Below are positions 1-8,586 of a DNA stretch of 15,624 nt, piece after piece (position 1 is the first letter of the stretch; each line of letters opens with the position of its first letter). The notes under the pieces were generated by a model. That model made no database searches and was not told the DNA's origin. It was given only the letters and a program-made list of their open reading frames with translations. This DNA is from Porticoccaceae bacterium (lineage in GTDB: Bacteria; Pseudomonadota; Gammaproteobacteria; Pseudomonadales; Porticoccaceae): NCBI GenBank assembly GCA_023229065.1, contig JALNZZ010000038.1, positions 1 through 15,624 on the forward strand, in the 5' to 3' direction. The translations under genes were made by a program, and so were the position numbers.

Positions 1-2828
1 GCTGAAATCTCTGCCTGCTGGCCTTTTAACTTGGCCAGCACAGCTTCGTAATCCGCCAGTTTGTCTTTTTCTTTTTGCACCACGGCCTCCGGTGCCTTGT
101 CGACAAAGCCGGGGTTACCCAGTTTGTTGCGGATGCGCTCGGCTTCCTTGTTGGTGCGCTCTATTTCTTTGGCAATACGGGCCAGCTCCGCTTCTTTATC
201 GATCAGGCCCGCCATCGGCACCAATATTTCCATGGCACCTGCCAGAGCGGTGGCCGAGGTGGGTGCCTGTTCGCCGCTCTCCAACCAGGTAATGGTTTCC
301 AGGTTGGCGAGGCGCATCAGGAACTGGCGGTTGGTGGCCAGCTTCTGGCGATCGTCGGCACTGCCATTCCTGAGGAAAGTGGGCAGCTGCTTGCCCGGCG
401 CAATATTCATTTCACCGCGGATATTGCGAATGGCGAGAATGGCCTGCTTCACCCATTCGATATTGGCGATGGCCTCGTCGTCCACCAGGGACAGGTCTGC
501 TACTGGGTAGGGCTGCAGCATGATGGTGTCGCCACTCTTGCCAGCGAGAGACTTTACCCGCTGCCAGATCTCTTCGCTGATAAAGGGCATCATCGGATGA
601 GCGAGACGCAGAATGGTTTCCAGTACCCGGATCAGGGTGCGACGGGTGCCTTTTTTCAGCGTTGGTGAAGCGTTGTCGTCCCACAATACTGGCTTGGAGA
701 GCTCCAGGTACCAGTCGCAGTATTGGTGCCAGGTAAATTCGTAGAGTGCCTGGGCTGCGAGATCGAAGCGGTAGCTGTCGAGGGCGTCGCTGATGGTGGC
801 TTCCGTCTGCTGCAGCAGGCTGATGACCCAGCGGTCGGCCTGGCTGAGCTGGTAATCTTCTGAGCCGTCCTGGCCACAGTCCTGATCGCTGCAGTTCATC
901 AGTACGTAGCGGGTGGCGTTCCATATTTTGTTGCAGAAGTTACGGAAGCCCTCGATGCGACCGATGTCAAACTTGATGTCGCGCCCGGTGGAGGCCAGTG
1001 AGCAGAAGGTGAAGCGCAGGGCATCGGTACCGTAGGCGGCGATGCCCTCGGGAAACTCTGTACGGGTCTGCTTTTCGATCTTTTTTGCCAACTGCGGTTG
1101 CATCATGCCGCTGGTGCGTTTTTGCACCAGGGTTTCCAGGTCGATGCCGTCGATCAGATCAATGGGGTCGAGCACGTTGCCCTTGGACTTGGACATTTTG
1201 TGGCCCTGGGAGTCGCGCACCAGGCCGTGGACATAGACGGTCTTGAACGGGATCTGGGGAGTGCCGTCTTCATTTTTCATAAAGTGCATGGTCATCATGA
1301 TCATGCGCGCGACCCAGAAGAAAATGATGTCGAAGCCGGTGACCAGTACGTCGGTGGGGTGGAAGGTTTCCAGCTCCGGGGTTTGCTCCGGCCAGCCCAG
1401 GGTGGAAAAAGTCCACAGGGCGGAGCTGAACCAGGTGTCCAGTACATCGTCGTCCTGGCGCAGCTGGATGTTGGCGTCGAGGCTATACTTGGCGCGCACC
1501 TCGGCTTCATCACGACCTACATAGACCCTGCCGTTGTTGTCGTACCAGGCGGGGATGCGGTGTCCCCACCACAACTGGCGGGAGATACACCAGTCCTGGA
1601 TGTCGCGCATCCAGGCGAAATACATGTTCTCGTATTGTTTGGGCACAAACTGGATGCGACCGTCCTCCACCGCTTCGATAGCGGGCTTGGCGAGGCTGGC
1701 AGTTTTCACGTACCACTGGTCAGTGAGCCAGGGCTCCACCACGGCATTGGAGCGGTCGCCCCTCGGTACCTTCAGGGTGTGGGGTTCGATTTTTTCCAGC
1801 AAACCGAGCTGTTCAAACTCGTCGACGATTTTCTTGCGCGCCTCGAAGCGATCGAGACCGGCGTATTGCACCGGCCCTTTCTCGCCGTGCTCGGTGGCGT
1901 AGTTGTCGAAGGTGAAGACGGTAAACTCACCGAGAATATGGGCGTTGCGGTCGAGCACATTGATCAATGGCAGGTTGTGGCGTTTGCCCACTTCGTAGTC
2001 GTTGAAATCGTGAGCGGGGGTGATCTTCACGCAGCCGGAGCCGAACTCACTATCGACATAGTCGTCAGCAATGATGGGAATCAGCCGGTTGGTAATGGGC
2101 AAGCGCACCTGTTTGCCCACCAGGTGCTTGTAGCGCTCATCGTTCGGGTTCACTGCTACTGCGGTGTCGCCAAGCATGGTTTCCGGGCGTGTGGTGGCTA
2201 CTACCAGATGGCCGTCTTCGCCTTCCAGCGGATAGCGAAAATGCCACAGGGAGCCCTGTTCCTCTTCGTTGAGTACCTCCAGGTCGGAAATGGCCGTATT
2301 GAAGACCGGGTCCCAGTTCACCAGCCGCTTGCCGCGGTAGATCAGACCGTCGTCGTAAAGGCGTACAAACACTTCCCGCACAGCATTGGAGAGGCCCGGG
2401 TCCATGGTGAAACGCTCGCGGCTCCAGTCGACGGAGGAACCGAGGCGGCGGATCTGGCGGGTGATGGTGCCGCCGGACTCGGCTTTCCATTCCCACACCT
2501 TGTCGAGGAACTTTTCCCGGCCCAGGTCGTGGCGGCTAACCCCGTCGGCGCCGAGCTGGCGCTCCACGACCATCTGCGTAGCGATGCCGGCGTGGTCGGT
2601 GCCCATCTGCCACAAGGTGTTGTGGCCTTTCATCCGGTGATAGCGGATCAAGCCATCCATGATGGTGTTGTTAAAGCCGTGACCCATATGCAGACTGCCG
2701 GTGACGTTGGGCGGTGGAATCATGATGCAGTAAGGGTCGCCCTGGCCCGAGGGTTGGAAGTAGCCGCGCTCCTCCCAGGTCTTGTACCAGTGTTGCTCGA
2801 TGGCTTGGGGGTTGAAAGTTTTGTCCAT
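1..2828 (-). CDS. valS: Valine--tRNA ligase, lacking only its last few codons at the left edge
   Basis: Cytoplasmic class I aminoacyl-tRNA synthetase that charges tRNA-Val with valine and hydrolyses mischarged threonine. The protein begins MDKTFNPQAIEQHWY, like E. coli ValS. The ATP-binding HIGH motif is HMGH at residues 47-50 inside PPPNVTGSLHMGHG, and KMSKS is at 544-548. A C-terminal stretch resembling DTIMLQPYP precedes the coiled-coil tail, which reads ...KLKGQQAEIS at the edge. Three sites spread over the gene (HIGH, KMSKS, 528-530) are in one frame, so I see no frameshift. There are 942 codons here against about 951 residues in E. coli, so only a few residues and the stop are missing. 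The ATG at 2828 is chosen from the family start; an in-frame ATG at 2840 would add four residues (MARD), and neither has a strong Shine-Dalgarno. It follows holC and an unknown membrane protein gene, with its own promoter in between. Confidence 0.97.
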   Translation of the reverse strand, partial: MDKTFNPQAIEQHWYKTWEERGYFQPSGQGDPYCIMIPPPNVTGSLHMGHGFNNTIMDGLIRYHRMKGHNTLWQMGTDHAGIATQMVVERQLGADGVSRHDLGREKFLDKVWEWKAESGGTITRQIRRLGSSVDWSRERFTMDPGLSNAVREVFVRLYDDGLIYRGKRLVNWDPVFNTAISDLEVLNEEEQGSLWHFRYPLEGEDGHLVVATTRPETMLGDTAVAVNPNDERYKHLVGKQVRLPITNRLIPIIADDYVDSEFGSGCVKITPAHDFNDYEVGKRHNLPLINVLDRNAHILGEFTVFTFDNYATEHGEKGPVQYAGLDRFEARKKIVDEFEQLGLLEKIEPHTLKVPRGDRSNAVVEPWLTDQWYVKTASLAKPAIEAVEDGRIQFVPKQYENMYFAWMRDIQDWCISRQLWWGHRIPAWYDNNGRVYVGRDEAEVRAKYSLDANIQLRQDDDVLDTWFSSALWTFSTLGWPEQTPELETFHPTDVLVTGFDIIFFWVARMIMMTMHFMKNEDGTPQIPFKTVYVHGLVRDSQGHKMSKSKGNVLDPIDLIDGIDLETLVQKRTSGMMQPQLAKKIEKQTRTEFPEGIAAYGTDALRFTFCSLASTGRDIKFDIGRIEGFRNFCNKIWNATRYVLMNCSDQDCGQDGSEDYQLSQADRWVISLLQQTEATISDALDSYRFDLAAQALYEFTWHQYCDWYLELSKPVLWDDNASPTLKKGTRRTLIRVLETILRLAHPMMPFISEEIWQRVKSLAGKSGDTIMLQPYPVADLSLVDDEAIANIEWVKQAILAIRNIRGEMNIAPGKQLPTFLRNGSADDRQKLATNRQFLMRLANLETITWLESGEQAPTSATALAGAMEILVPMAGLIDKEAELARIAKEIERTNKEAERIRNKLGNPGFVDKAPEAVVQKEKDKLADYEAVLAKLKGQQAEIS

Positions 2829-2883
2829 ATCTCGGGCCATGTCTCGGAAGTGCCGTGGAGTCGGCAGGGGTGAAAAGAGCGAA

Positions 2884-2889
2884 ATTATA
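2884..2889 (-). promoter_or_regulatory. Probable -10 box of the valS promoter
   Basis: On the minus strand the sequence is a perfect TATAAT, about 55 bases before the valS ATG at 2828 and beyond the end of the upstream membrane protein gene. The -35 is poor: the best match is GTGACC with a short 15-base spacer, or TGGTGA with 17. It gives valS transcription independent of the upstream gene. The assignment rests on the -10 alone. Confidence 0.5.
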
Positions 2890-2926
2890 CGGTGGCAGGG
2901 CAGGGGTCACCAGCGCAGGACAGTTC

Positions 2927-2948
2927 CTCGGCAGAAAGGCTCGCCGAG
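2927..2948 (-). repeat. 6-bp inverted repeat after the membrane protein gene
   Basis: CTCGGC (2927-2932) and GCCGAG (2943-2948) form a 6-bp stem with a 10-base loop, about 10 bases past the stop at 2958-2960. There is no T-tract, so it is at best a weak terminator or an RNA 3'-end structure between this gene and the valS promoter. Confidence 0.3.
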
Positions 2949-2957
2949 ACTGCAGGT

Positions 2958-3572
2958 TTACCCCCTTTTTATGCCCAACGTATATAAAAATGAGCTGTAA
3001 GCAATAAATATATACCCGAATAACTCCAGTCCTTCTTGGACACCGCTTTTGAAGTTGTGGGTGTAGGTTTCGCCAAGCAGGTGGTCCCAGAGCAAGGTTC
3101 CACTGCCAAAGACGCGACTGAAAACGAAGACAATGAGTAACCCGAAAATCATATAAAAGTAGGGTTTGGTGTCAATGAAAGCCGCCATGGGGTTGAGCAC
3201 CGTCCCTTTGCAGCACAGCGCTACATAGACAATAGTGGCCAAAGCCAGCAGGTTTGCAGGCCAGACCCAAAAGCCGTGCCAGATAAAGTCGAGATAGCTG
3301 TCCAGCTCTCGTATCAGGGCGCAGCTAAAGAACCCGGCCACCAGCAGGAAAAAGCCTCGTGACTCTGGGTGCCGTAGCGCGGCGCGCAGAAAGAGCAGGG
3401 ACGAGACAAAAAGTAGTGCTTCCTGGAGGTACTCCGTCAGCGAGTCCTCGGGCACTCCATGGCCGATGACCACAGAGTCAATGAATACAAACACGGGAGG
3501 GATCAGTGCAAACACAATAAGAAGAATAAATTCGCCAATAGCGCGCGTAACTTTAGTCTTTGGGTTTTTCAT
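2958..3572 (-). CDS. Integral membrane protein of unknown function, 204 residues
   Basis: I do not recognise a named family. It starts MKNPKTKVTRAIGEF and has about six hydrophobic segments near residues 11-35, 46-66, 72-88, 103-121, 137-155 and 180-200. Charged and polar residues sit at or inside the membrane spans: E47, E51, R88-E89-D91, D95, H99-G100-W102, D163-H164, and E180/E183 in the QEGLELFGY stretch. Such a pattern could mean an enzyme or cofactor-binding membrane protein, but that is only inference. The ATG at 3572 is the first start in frame; its Shine-Dalgarno is weak. It lies 57 bases after holC and about 130 before valS, two genes normally adjacent or nearly so. Base composition is lower in GC than the neighbours: three hand-counted 60-base lines (starting 3001, 3121, 3481) have 42, 33 and 37 percent GC, against 58 percent for a sampled valS line, although other lines of the gene reach 55-60 percent. 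This suggests acquisition or a fast-evolving accessory gene. Confidence 0.8.
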   Translation of the reverse strand: MKNPKTKVTRAIGEFILLIVFALIPPVFVFIDSVVIGHGVPEDSLTEYLQEALLFVSSLLFLRAALRHPESRGFFLLVAGFFSCALIRELDSYLDFIWHGFWVWPANLLALATIVYVALCCKGTVLNPMAAFIDTKPYFYMIFGLLIVFVFSRVFGSGTLLWDHLLGETYTHNFKSGVQEGLELFGYIFIAYSSFLYTLGIKRG

Positions 3573-3629
3573 AGCGTTTTCTGAACGTTGAGCAAAAGGT
3601 TGTTTTAGAGGCTTTGATCGAGCTGCAGG

Positions 3630-4070
3630 TCAGGGCCACAAAGGTGGATCCGGAGCCTGCGACAGATCGTGAAAGTGAAGGGGGTAGCCGCGTTCACGGT
3701 AGAAGCGAAAGGCACTCCGACGATCTTCGATAAGAGCAGGGTGATCGAAGATCAGCTCCGCGAGCTGCTCGAAGCGGCTGAACCAGCGCGGTGTACCGGG
3801 TGCCAGGTTGACCAGCAGACCATGGTGGTGCCCGGGGTCGTCTCCCCACGACAGGCTGATGGTGTGCTCACCTTGGACCTCTGCACCGAGATGCAGATGC
3901 TCGGGGCAGAGCGCACGAATTTCGCCAGCCAGAGCCAGGGCACCGGCTTCTCCCGGCAGGCGCACAAGGACATCCGGGCGCCGGGGCAGAGCGCTGGCGA
4001 TCAGTCGTGCCACTGCCTGGCGGCTGGCTTCAGGCCCGCCACCGAGCTGATAAAAGTGAACTCGTGTCAC
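3630..4070 (-). CDS. holC: DNA polymerase III chi subunit
   Basis: Accessory subunit of the clamp-loader part of the DNA polymerase III holoenzyme. In the family, chi pairs with psi (HolD) and contacts single-strand binding protein. The 146-residue protein begins MTRVHFYQLGGG, typical of chi, and has the family's C-terminal block FYRERGYPLHFHDL. A Gly/Pro-containing middle (LLVNLAPGTPRWFSRFEQL) matches the region around the conserved aromatic residues. Length is close to E. coli HolC (147). The start is GTG at 4068-4070, chosen because the N-terminus fits the family; there is no clear Shine-Dalgarno. It lies only 7 bases after the pepA stop, so the two are probably co-transcribed and translationally coupled. 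Confidence 0.93.
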   Translation of the reverse strand: MTRVHFYQLGGGPEASRQAVARLIASALPRRPDVLVRLPGEAGALALAGEIRALCPEHLHLGAEVQGEHTISLSWGDDPGHHHGLLVNLAPGTPRWFSRFEQLAELIFDHPALIEDRRSAFRFYRERGYPLHFHDLSQAPDPPLWP

Positions 4071-4077
4071 CGCAGGG

Positions 4078-5559
4078 TCAGGCGACCGCCCGACATAGAT
4101 ATTCTACCAGCAGGGAGACAGGTCGACCGGTAGCACCTTTTTGAGCGCCGCTATTCCAGGCGGTGCCGGCGATATCCAGGTGTGCCCAGGGGTAGTTTTT
4201 GGTGAAGCGGGCCAGGAAGCAGGCGGCGGTAATGCTGCCAGCGCCCTTGCCGCCAATATTGGCCATATCGGCGAAGGGGCTCTTGAGCTGCTGGTCATAC
4301 TCGTCCCATAAAGGCAGGCGCCAGGCGCGGTCGTTACTGTCCTGGCCACAGGACAGCAGTTGTTCTGCCAGCTCGTCGTTGTTGCTGAACAGTCCCGAGG
4401 CGTGATGGCCGAGGGCCACTACACAGGCACCGGTGAGTGTGGCGATATTCACTACGGCCCGCGGCTTGTAGCGCTCGGCGTAGGTGAGTGCGTCGCAGAG
4501 AATAAGGCGGCCCTCAGCGTCGGTATTGAGAATCTCAATGGTCTGGCCTGACAGCGAGGTGACGATGTCACCCGGGCGCGTGGCATGGCCACTGGGCATA
4601 TTCTCCACAGCGGGAATCAGACCTACGATGTTGAGAGGCAGCTGCAGTTCAATGGCGCTGGTGATGGCGCCCAGTACACTGGCAGCGCCGCACATGTCGT
4701 ACTTCATTTCATCCATGCTGGCACCGGGTTTCAGGCTGATGCCGCCGCTGTCAAAAGTGACGCCTTTGCCGACCAGCACTACGGGGGCTGAGTCTTTGGT
4801 GCCACCTTTGTACTCAAGGATGATAAATTGAGCCGGTGTCTCGGTGCCGGCGGTTACCGACAGCAGAGAGCCCATGCCGAGGGTTTGCATCTGTTTCTCG
4901 CTGAGTACCTTGGCGGTCAGCCTGGTGTCACTTTTGGCCAGCTCTTGAGCGCGCTCTGCCAGGTAGGTCGGGGTACAGATATTGGGGGGAAGGTCTCCCA
5001 GCTCACGGGCCAGATTGATACCTCTTGCAAGCGCCAGCCCCTTGCTTAGAGCACTGTTGATGGCTTTGCCAGCCTTGCTGTCACTGTGCAGAGTGAGCTT
5101 GGACGGGGCAGGCTTTTTGTCATCTTTCTTTGATTTGAAGCGATCGAAGATATAGAGCGACTCACCGACGGCACGGGCGACCTGGGTGGCGTGCCAAGTC
5201 TGGTCGCGGTCGGGGGTGGCGATATCATCAAGGCACAGGGCTGCAGATTTGAGACCGGGGGTGGTCAGCTGACCGGCAATGCGCAGTGCCAGTTTGTGAA
5301 ACTGACTGTCGGTGGGGGCTGCTTCGGTGGCACCGACCAGGACCAGGCGGCCAGCGTTGAGGCCAACCGGTGCGTAGAGGGTGAGGCAGTTGCCATTGCG
5401 GGCCAGTTCGCCGCTCTTGAGGATGGCGCTGATGGCGCCGCCGCAGGCGCTGTCCAATGCCTTGGCCACAGGGCCGGGTGTGCCCTTGGTGGGCACCACC
5501 ACGACCAGGCTGTCGGCTTTGAGGGTGACGGGGTCGAAGGCACGGGCTTTGAATTCCAT
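4078..5559 (-). CDS. pepA: Cytosol (leucyl) aminopeptidase, M17 family
   Basis: Two-metal aminopeptidase that removes N-terminal residues from peptides. In E. coli the hexamer also binds DNA (Xer site-specific recombination, carAB regulation). The 493-residue protein is close to E. coli PepA (503). The metal and catalytic residues can be placed: K265 and D270 in VGKGVTFDSGG, K277, D288 in KYDMCGAA, and D347/E349/R351 in the signature NTDAEGRL. All are present, so it should be active. The start is the ATG at 5559 (MEFKARAFDP), matching the E. coli start MEF, with GAGAG about 6 bases upstream. The frame stays open upstream to 5721, but those 54 codons do not resemble the family. It heads the pepA-holC unit and diverges from lptF across 235 bases. 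Confidence 0.97.
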   Translation of the reverse strand: MEFKARAFDPVTLKADSLVVVVPTKGTPGPVAKALDSACGGAISAILKSGELARNGNCLTLYAPVGLNAGRLVLVGATEAAPTDSQFHKLALRIAGQLTTPGLKSAALCLDDIATPDRDQTWHATQVARAVGESLYIFDRFKSKKDDKKPAPSKLTLHSDSKAGKAINSALSKGLALARGINLARELGDLPPNICTPTYLAERAQELAKSDTRLTAKVLSEKQMQTLGMGSLLSVTAGTETPAQFIILEYKGGTKDSAPVVLVGKGVTFDSGGISLKPGASMDEMKYDMCGAASVLGAITSAIELQLPLNIVGLIPAVENMPSGHATRPGDIVTSLSGQTIEILNTDAEGRLILCDALTYAERYKPRAVVNIATLTGACVVALGHHASGLFSNNDELAEQLLSCGQDSNDRAWRLPLWDEYDQQLKSPFADMANIGGKGAGSITAACFLARFTKNYPWAHLDIAGTAWNSGAQKGATGRPVSLLVEYLCRAVA

Positions 5560-5658
5560 AAGGGCTCTCTCTAGACTCTCATTCTGGCTGGGTAAAATAG
5601 AGCCGGCGCACATGTTCAGCGTCAGCATCATCCGGTGCGGCCCGAGATGAAAGGATTC

Positions 5659-5687
5659 AAGACAACGGAGGTCGTTTTGGGGATAAT
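5659..5687 (+). promoter_or_regulatory. Candidate sigma70 promoter for lptFG
   Basis: AAGACA (5659-5664, 4 of 6 to TTGACA) is followed after exactly 17 bases by GATAAT (5682-5687, 5 of 6 to TATAAT). It would give a leader of about 100 bases before the lptF GTG. On the other strand a TTGACC (5703-5708) faces the reverse of the same -10 hexamer (ATTATC) with a 15-base spacer, so the pepA promoter may overlap, though that is weaker. The rest of the 235-base divergent region (5560-5794) shows no ORF or clear repeat. Confidence 0.4.
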
Positions 5688-5794
5688 GTCCGTTCAGGCC
5701 CAGGTCAACCCGCAGCCGCAAAGCCTACAAGTGTACTCAAGCGCCTCCCGCATACCAAGGGCCGCGCAGGAAATCCGAGGTTCGTCGAGGGACT

Positions 5795-6907
5795 GTGATC
5801 GTATTCCGCTACTTTGCCCGCAGTGTGCTCACCAGTACGGTGGCAGTGTGTGCCGTGCTGATGTTGGTGATTGTCAGCAGCCGGTTTGTCAAATATTTGG
5901 CGAGCGCTGCCTCCGGCAAGCTGGACCCGTCAGTATTGCTGGCCATTATCGGTTTTCGCTTGCCGGGATTTCTTGAGCTGGTGCTGCCGCTGGCTTTTTT
6001 CCTTTCTATTCTGCTCGCCTATGGTCAGCTTTATGTGGACAGTGAAATGACTGTGCTGAGAGCTTGTGGCATGGGGGAGGGCACTTTCTTGCGCTACACC
6101 ATGGTGTTCGCACTGCTGATTGCCGCCATTGTAGCCTGGCTGAGCTTGGCGGTGAGTCCGGCGGGTTTTGCCAAGGTGGAGGAGCTATCCAACGCCCAGA
6201 GACAGCGCGGCGAGCTTGAAAGCCTTACCGCGGGGCGCTTTTACAGTTTGCGAGATGGCCGCGGTGTCACTTATGCGGAAACCATCACCAGCGAAGGGCG
6301 TATGCACGATGTCTTTCTGGCCCAGGGCAGTGAATCCCGCGATGCCACCGGTATGGTGGTGGTGATTGCCGAGGAGGGCTATTCCCGCCAGTCGGAACAG
6401 AGTGGCGAGCGCTATCTGGTTCTGGAGAATGGTCTGCGGGTACAGGGTGAGCCGGGCAGTGCGGAGTTCCGTCTCACCCGCTTCGAGGAGTTTGGTCAGC
6501 GCCTGGAGCCGGTGAGCCCCTCGGAGCTGCGCGCTGAGAGCGAAGCCATGTCGACCGCCGAGCTGTGGAACTCTGACGACCCGGAACATCGGGCCACCCT
6601 GCAGTGGCGCCTGTCTTTGCCAGTTCTGGTGCTGGTGGTCGCAATGCTGGCAGTGCCTTTGAGTCGCACGAATCCACGCCAGGGCAAGTTCGTCAAAGTA
6701 TTGCCGGCGGTGCTGCTCTATGTGATCTATCTGCTCTCCCTCAACGGTGCCCGAGGTGCCCTGGAGGACGGTGACATCCCCCCTTGGGTGGGGATGTTGT
6801 GGGTACACGCTATCTTCTTGCTTATTGCTCTTGGCTTGCTGGCCTGGAATGGGGGCTGGCGTCCCTGGCGCAAGCGCAACTCTGCGCCCGCGGTGAGGAG
6901 TCACTGA
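5795..6907 (+). CDS. lptF: LPS export ABC transporter permease LptF
   Basis: Inner-membrane permease subunit of LptB2FG, which extracts lipopolysaccharide from the inner membrane and passes it to LptC-LptA-LptD/E. The 370-residue protein has the family layout: three N-terminal membrane segments (about 8-33, 49-77, 100-122), a periplasmic beta-jellyroll domain (about 125-260) and three C-terminal segments (about 270-290, 302-318, 331-351). Family stretches include ELVLPLAFFLSILLAYGQLY, DSEMTVLRACGM (the region coupling to LptB) and VPLSRTNPRQGK. The start is GTG at 5795 (MIVFRYFAR, like E. coli MIIIRYLVR), with GAGG at 5787-5790. The stop overlaps the lptG start by one base (TGATG), so the two permeases are made in coupled fashion. 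LptB, A and C are not in the window. Confidence 0.96.
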   Translation: MIVFRYFARSVLTSTVAVCAVLMLVIVSSRFVKYLASAASGKLDPSVLLAIIGFRLPGFLELVLPLAFFLSILLAYGQLYVDSEMTVLRACGMGEGTFLRYTMVFALLIAAIVAWLSLAVSPAGFAKVEELSNAQRQRGELESLTAGRFYSLRDGRGVTYAETITSEGRMHDVFLAQGSESRDATGMVVVIAEEGYSRQSEQSGERYLVLENGLRVQGEPGSAEFRLTRFEEFGQRLEPVSPSELRAESEAMSTAELWNSDDPEHRATLQWRLSLPVLVLVVAMLAVPLSRTNPRQGKFVKVLPAVLLYVIYLLSLNGARGALEDGDIPPWVGMLWVHAIFLLIALGLLAWNGGWRPWRKRNSAPAVRSH

Positions 6908-7965
6908 TGGTTCGCTTGCGCCGCCACGTGGCGACCACGGTACTGTTTTCGGTCTTGATTGTGCTGCTGGTAATGGTATCCATCGACGGTATGGCTTCTA
7001 TTATCGACGGCGTAGGTGACCTGCGTGGTGACTATGACTTCCCCGCCTTACTGGTACATGTGGGGCTGACACTGCCGGGCAGTATCTATCAGAATATCCC
7101 CTTTTCGGGGTTGATAGGCTGTCTTATTGGCCTGGGCTTGCTGGCGAGCAACAGCGAGCTGGTGGTGATGCGCGCAGCCGGGTTGTCGCCGGTGCGCATC
7201 GTCGGTTTTGTTTTGAGCCCTTTATTGGTGTTAATCGCCGCCGGGGTGGTGATTGGCGAGTATGTGCAGCCTTATTCAGAGCAGTTCGCCGAGGCGCGTC
7301 GGGCACTTTTAATGGGGCGGCAGAGCCAGATGGCCAGCGCCAGCGGCCTGTGGAACCGAGAGGGTGACGAATTTGTTCACGTCAGTGTTATGGCGCCGGG
7401 TGGTGAACTTTACGGCGTAACCCGCTACCGCTTTCAGGACGGCGAGATCGACGAGGTGAGCTTTGCTGCCGAGGCGGTATTTCAGGGCGACCACTGGCTG
7501 GAGCAGGAGGTGAGTATCACCCGCTTTGGCGACGCCCGCACCAGTACAGAGCTGGAAAGTAGCCGGCGCTGGGAAAGTGTGTTGTCGCCAGAGCTGATGC
7601 GGCTGGTTTTTCTGGAGCCGGATTCGTTGCCGATCTCAGATCTGCTGGGCTATGCCCGCTACCTCGAAAACCAGGGGCAGGACGCTTCGCGGCACTGGCT
7701 CGCATTCTGGAATAAGGCACTGCAACCCCTGACGATTGCCAGCCTGGTGTTGATCGCAGTGTCCTTTGTGTTTGGCCCGCTGCGTGAGTCCACTATGGGG
7801 CTGCGCATTTTTGCCGGCGTGATTGCTGGTATCGTCTTCAGTACCAGCCAGCAGCTGCTTGGCCCTGCCAGTCTGCTGTACGGCTTTTCCCCCCTTTGGG
7901 CGGTGTTGGTACCCGTTGCGCTATCGGTGGTGGTCGGGGTAGTGCTGCTGCGACGCGCGGGTTGA
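6907..7965 (+). CDS. lptG: LPS export ABC transporter permease LptG
   Basis: Partner permease of LptF in the LptB2FG transporter. The 352-residue protein starts MVRLRRHVATTVLF and contains the LptG hallmark SNSELVVMRAAGLS near residues 81-94, a periplasmic domain with GLWNREGDEFVHV, and near the C-terminus SFVFGPLRESTMGLRIFAG. Membrane segments lie near 9-30, 60-80 and 98-118, with three more after residue 280. The ATG at 6907 has a good Shine-Dalgarno, GAGGAG at 6895-6900, and shares its A with the lptF stop. The frame extends upstream into lptF, but that extension does not match the family. Downstream it converges on the RDD gene across 84 bases, where I see no convincing intrinsic terminator. 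Confidence 0.96.
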   Translation: MVRLRRHVATTVLFSVLIVLLVMVSIDGMASIIDGVGDLRGDYDFPALLVHVGLTLPGSIYQNIPFSGLIGCLIGLGLLASNSELVVMRAAGLSPVRIVGFVLSPLLVLIAAGVVIGEYVQPYSEQFAEARRALLMGRQSQMASASGLWNREGDEFVHVSVMAPGGELYGVTRYRFQDGEIDEVSFAAEAVFQGDHWLEQEVSITRFGDARTSTELESSRRWESVLSPELMRLVFLEPDSLPISDLLGYARYLENQGQDASRHWLAFWNKALQPLTIASLVLIAVSFVFGPLRESTMGLRIFAGVIAGIVFSTSQQLLGPASLLYGFSPLWAVLVPVALSVVVGVVLLRRAG

Positions 7966-8049
7966 CGCGGTGTTTTGCTGTCGCGGCCATGGAGAAAAGG
8001 GGCGCGGATAGCGGTCGAGCACCGGTAAAGTGACTACTTGTGCTTCTTG

Positions 8050-8523
8050 TTATTTTTGGTTTTTCTTGTTGTTTTTGGGCAGCACCAGTACTTTGGTGTC
8101 GCTCCAGTAGTCATGCCAGCAGCCGCGGCGGCGATCGAACTGGCACCAGAGATAGCCGAGCCCGGCGGGAGCTGCCGATACCGGGGCGAGCAGGCAGCGG
8201 AGCCAGCATTGGGCAGCGCCGGGCAGGCCTCCTCCACGGGCTTCCAGTTTGAGACGCCAGGTTTTCATTCCCAGGGTTTGCCCCCGCTTTATCCAGCAGA
8301 AGACAAAATAGCTTGCCAGCACCAGCCACAGGCCGAGCAGGGTAAGAATCTGTGCAAAATTACCAGGTGGTGCCGTTAAATCAGCACCGCTGACCAGGCG
8401 CAAGCTCCAGATCACCACGCCATAGGCGAAAGTTATACCCAGCAGTAGCAAGCCGTCGTAGACCATGGCCATCAGTCGGCGTATCAAACCTGCAGTTGGG
8501 AGAGCGGCAGTGTCTTCTGACAT
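8050..8523 (-). CDS. RDD family membrane protein
   Basis: Small integral membrane protein of the RDD family, whose function is mostly unknown (some members are proposed ion/H+ antiporters). The 157-residue protein shows the family marks: RRLMAMVYDGLLLL, with the R and first D near residues 15-23; GQTLGMKTWRLKL at 81-93; and DRRRGCWHDYW at 130-140 with the last Asp. Hydrophobic segments lie near 22-43, 57-78 and 108-126. The start is the ATG at 8523 (MSEDTAALPTAGLIRR); the frame is open to 8754 but the upstream codons look noncoding. The Shine-Dalgarno is weak. The C-terminus ends in a basic, Asn/Lys-rich tail (PKNNKKNQK) encoded by an A-rich tract. An RDD gene next to lptFG is, from memory, a recurrent arrangement in pseudomonads. 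No functional link is shown. Confidence 0.88.
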   Translation of the reverse strand: MSEDTAALPTAGLIRRLMAMVYDGLLLLGITFAYGVVIWSLRLVSGADLTAPPGNFAQILTLLGLWLVLASYFVFCWIKRGQTLGMKTWRLKLEARGGGLPGAAQCWLRCLLAPVSAAPAGLGYLWCQFDRRRGCWHDYWSDTKVLVLPKNNKKNQK

Positions 8524-8586
8524 GGGGAAGTCCGTTTTTTTCACTCTGATGTGGTGTGATGAGCAAGAAGTATCGGCAAGGGGCGG

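Noticed and set aside
1098..2873. A 591-codon open frame on the plus strand opposite valS
   Set aside because: It is antisense to confirmed valS codons, its protein is rich in His/Val/Gly with no recognisable motif, and long open frames opposite GC-biased genes are common.
5560..5721. N-terminal extension of pepA
   Set aside because: The frame stays open, but the extra 54 residues do not resemble PepA and would cover the divergent promoter region; MEFKARAF fits the family start.
6185..6904. A 239-codon minus-strand frame opposite lptF
   Set aside because: Shadow of lptF; no start signal and no family features.
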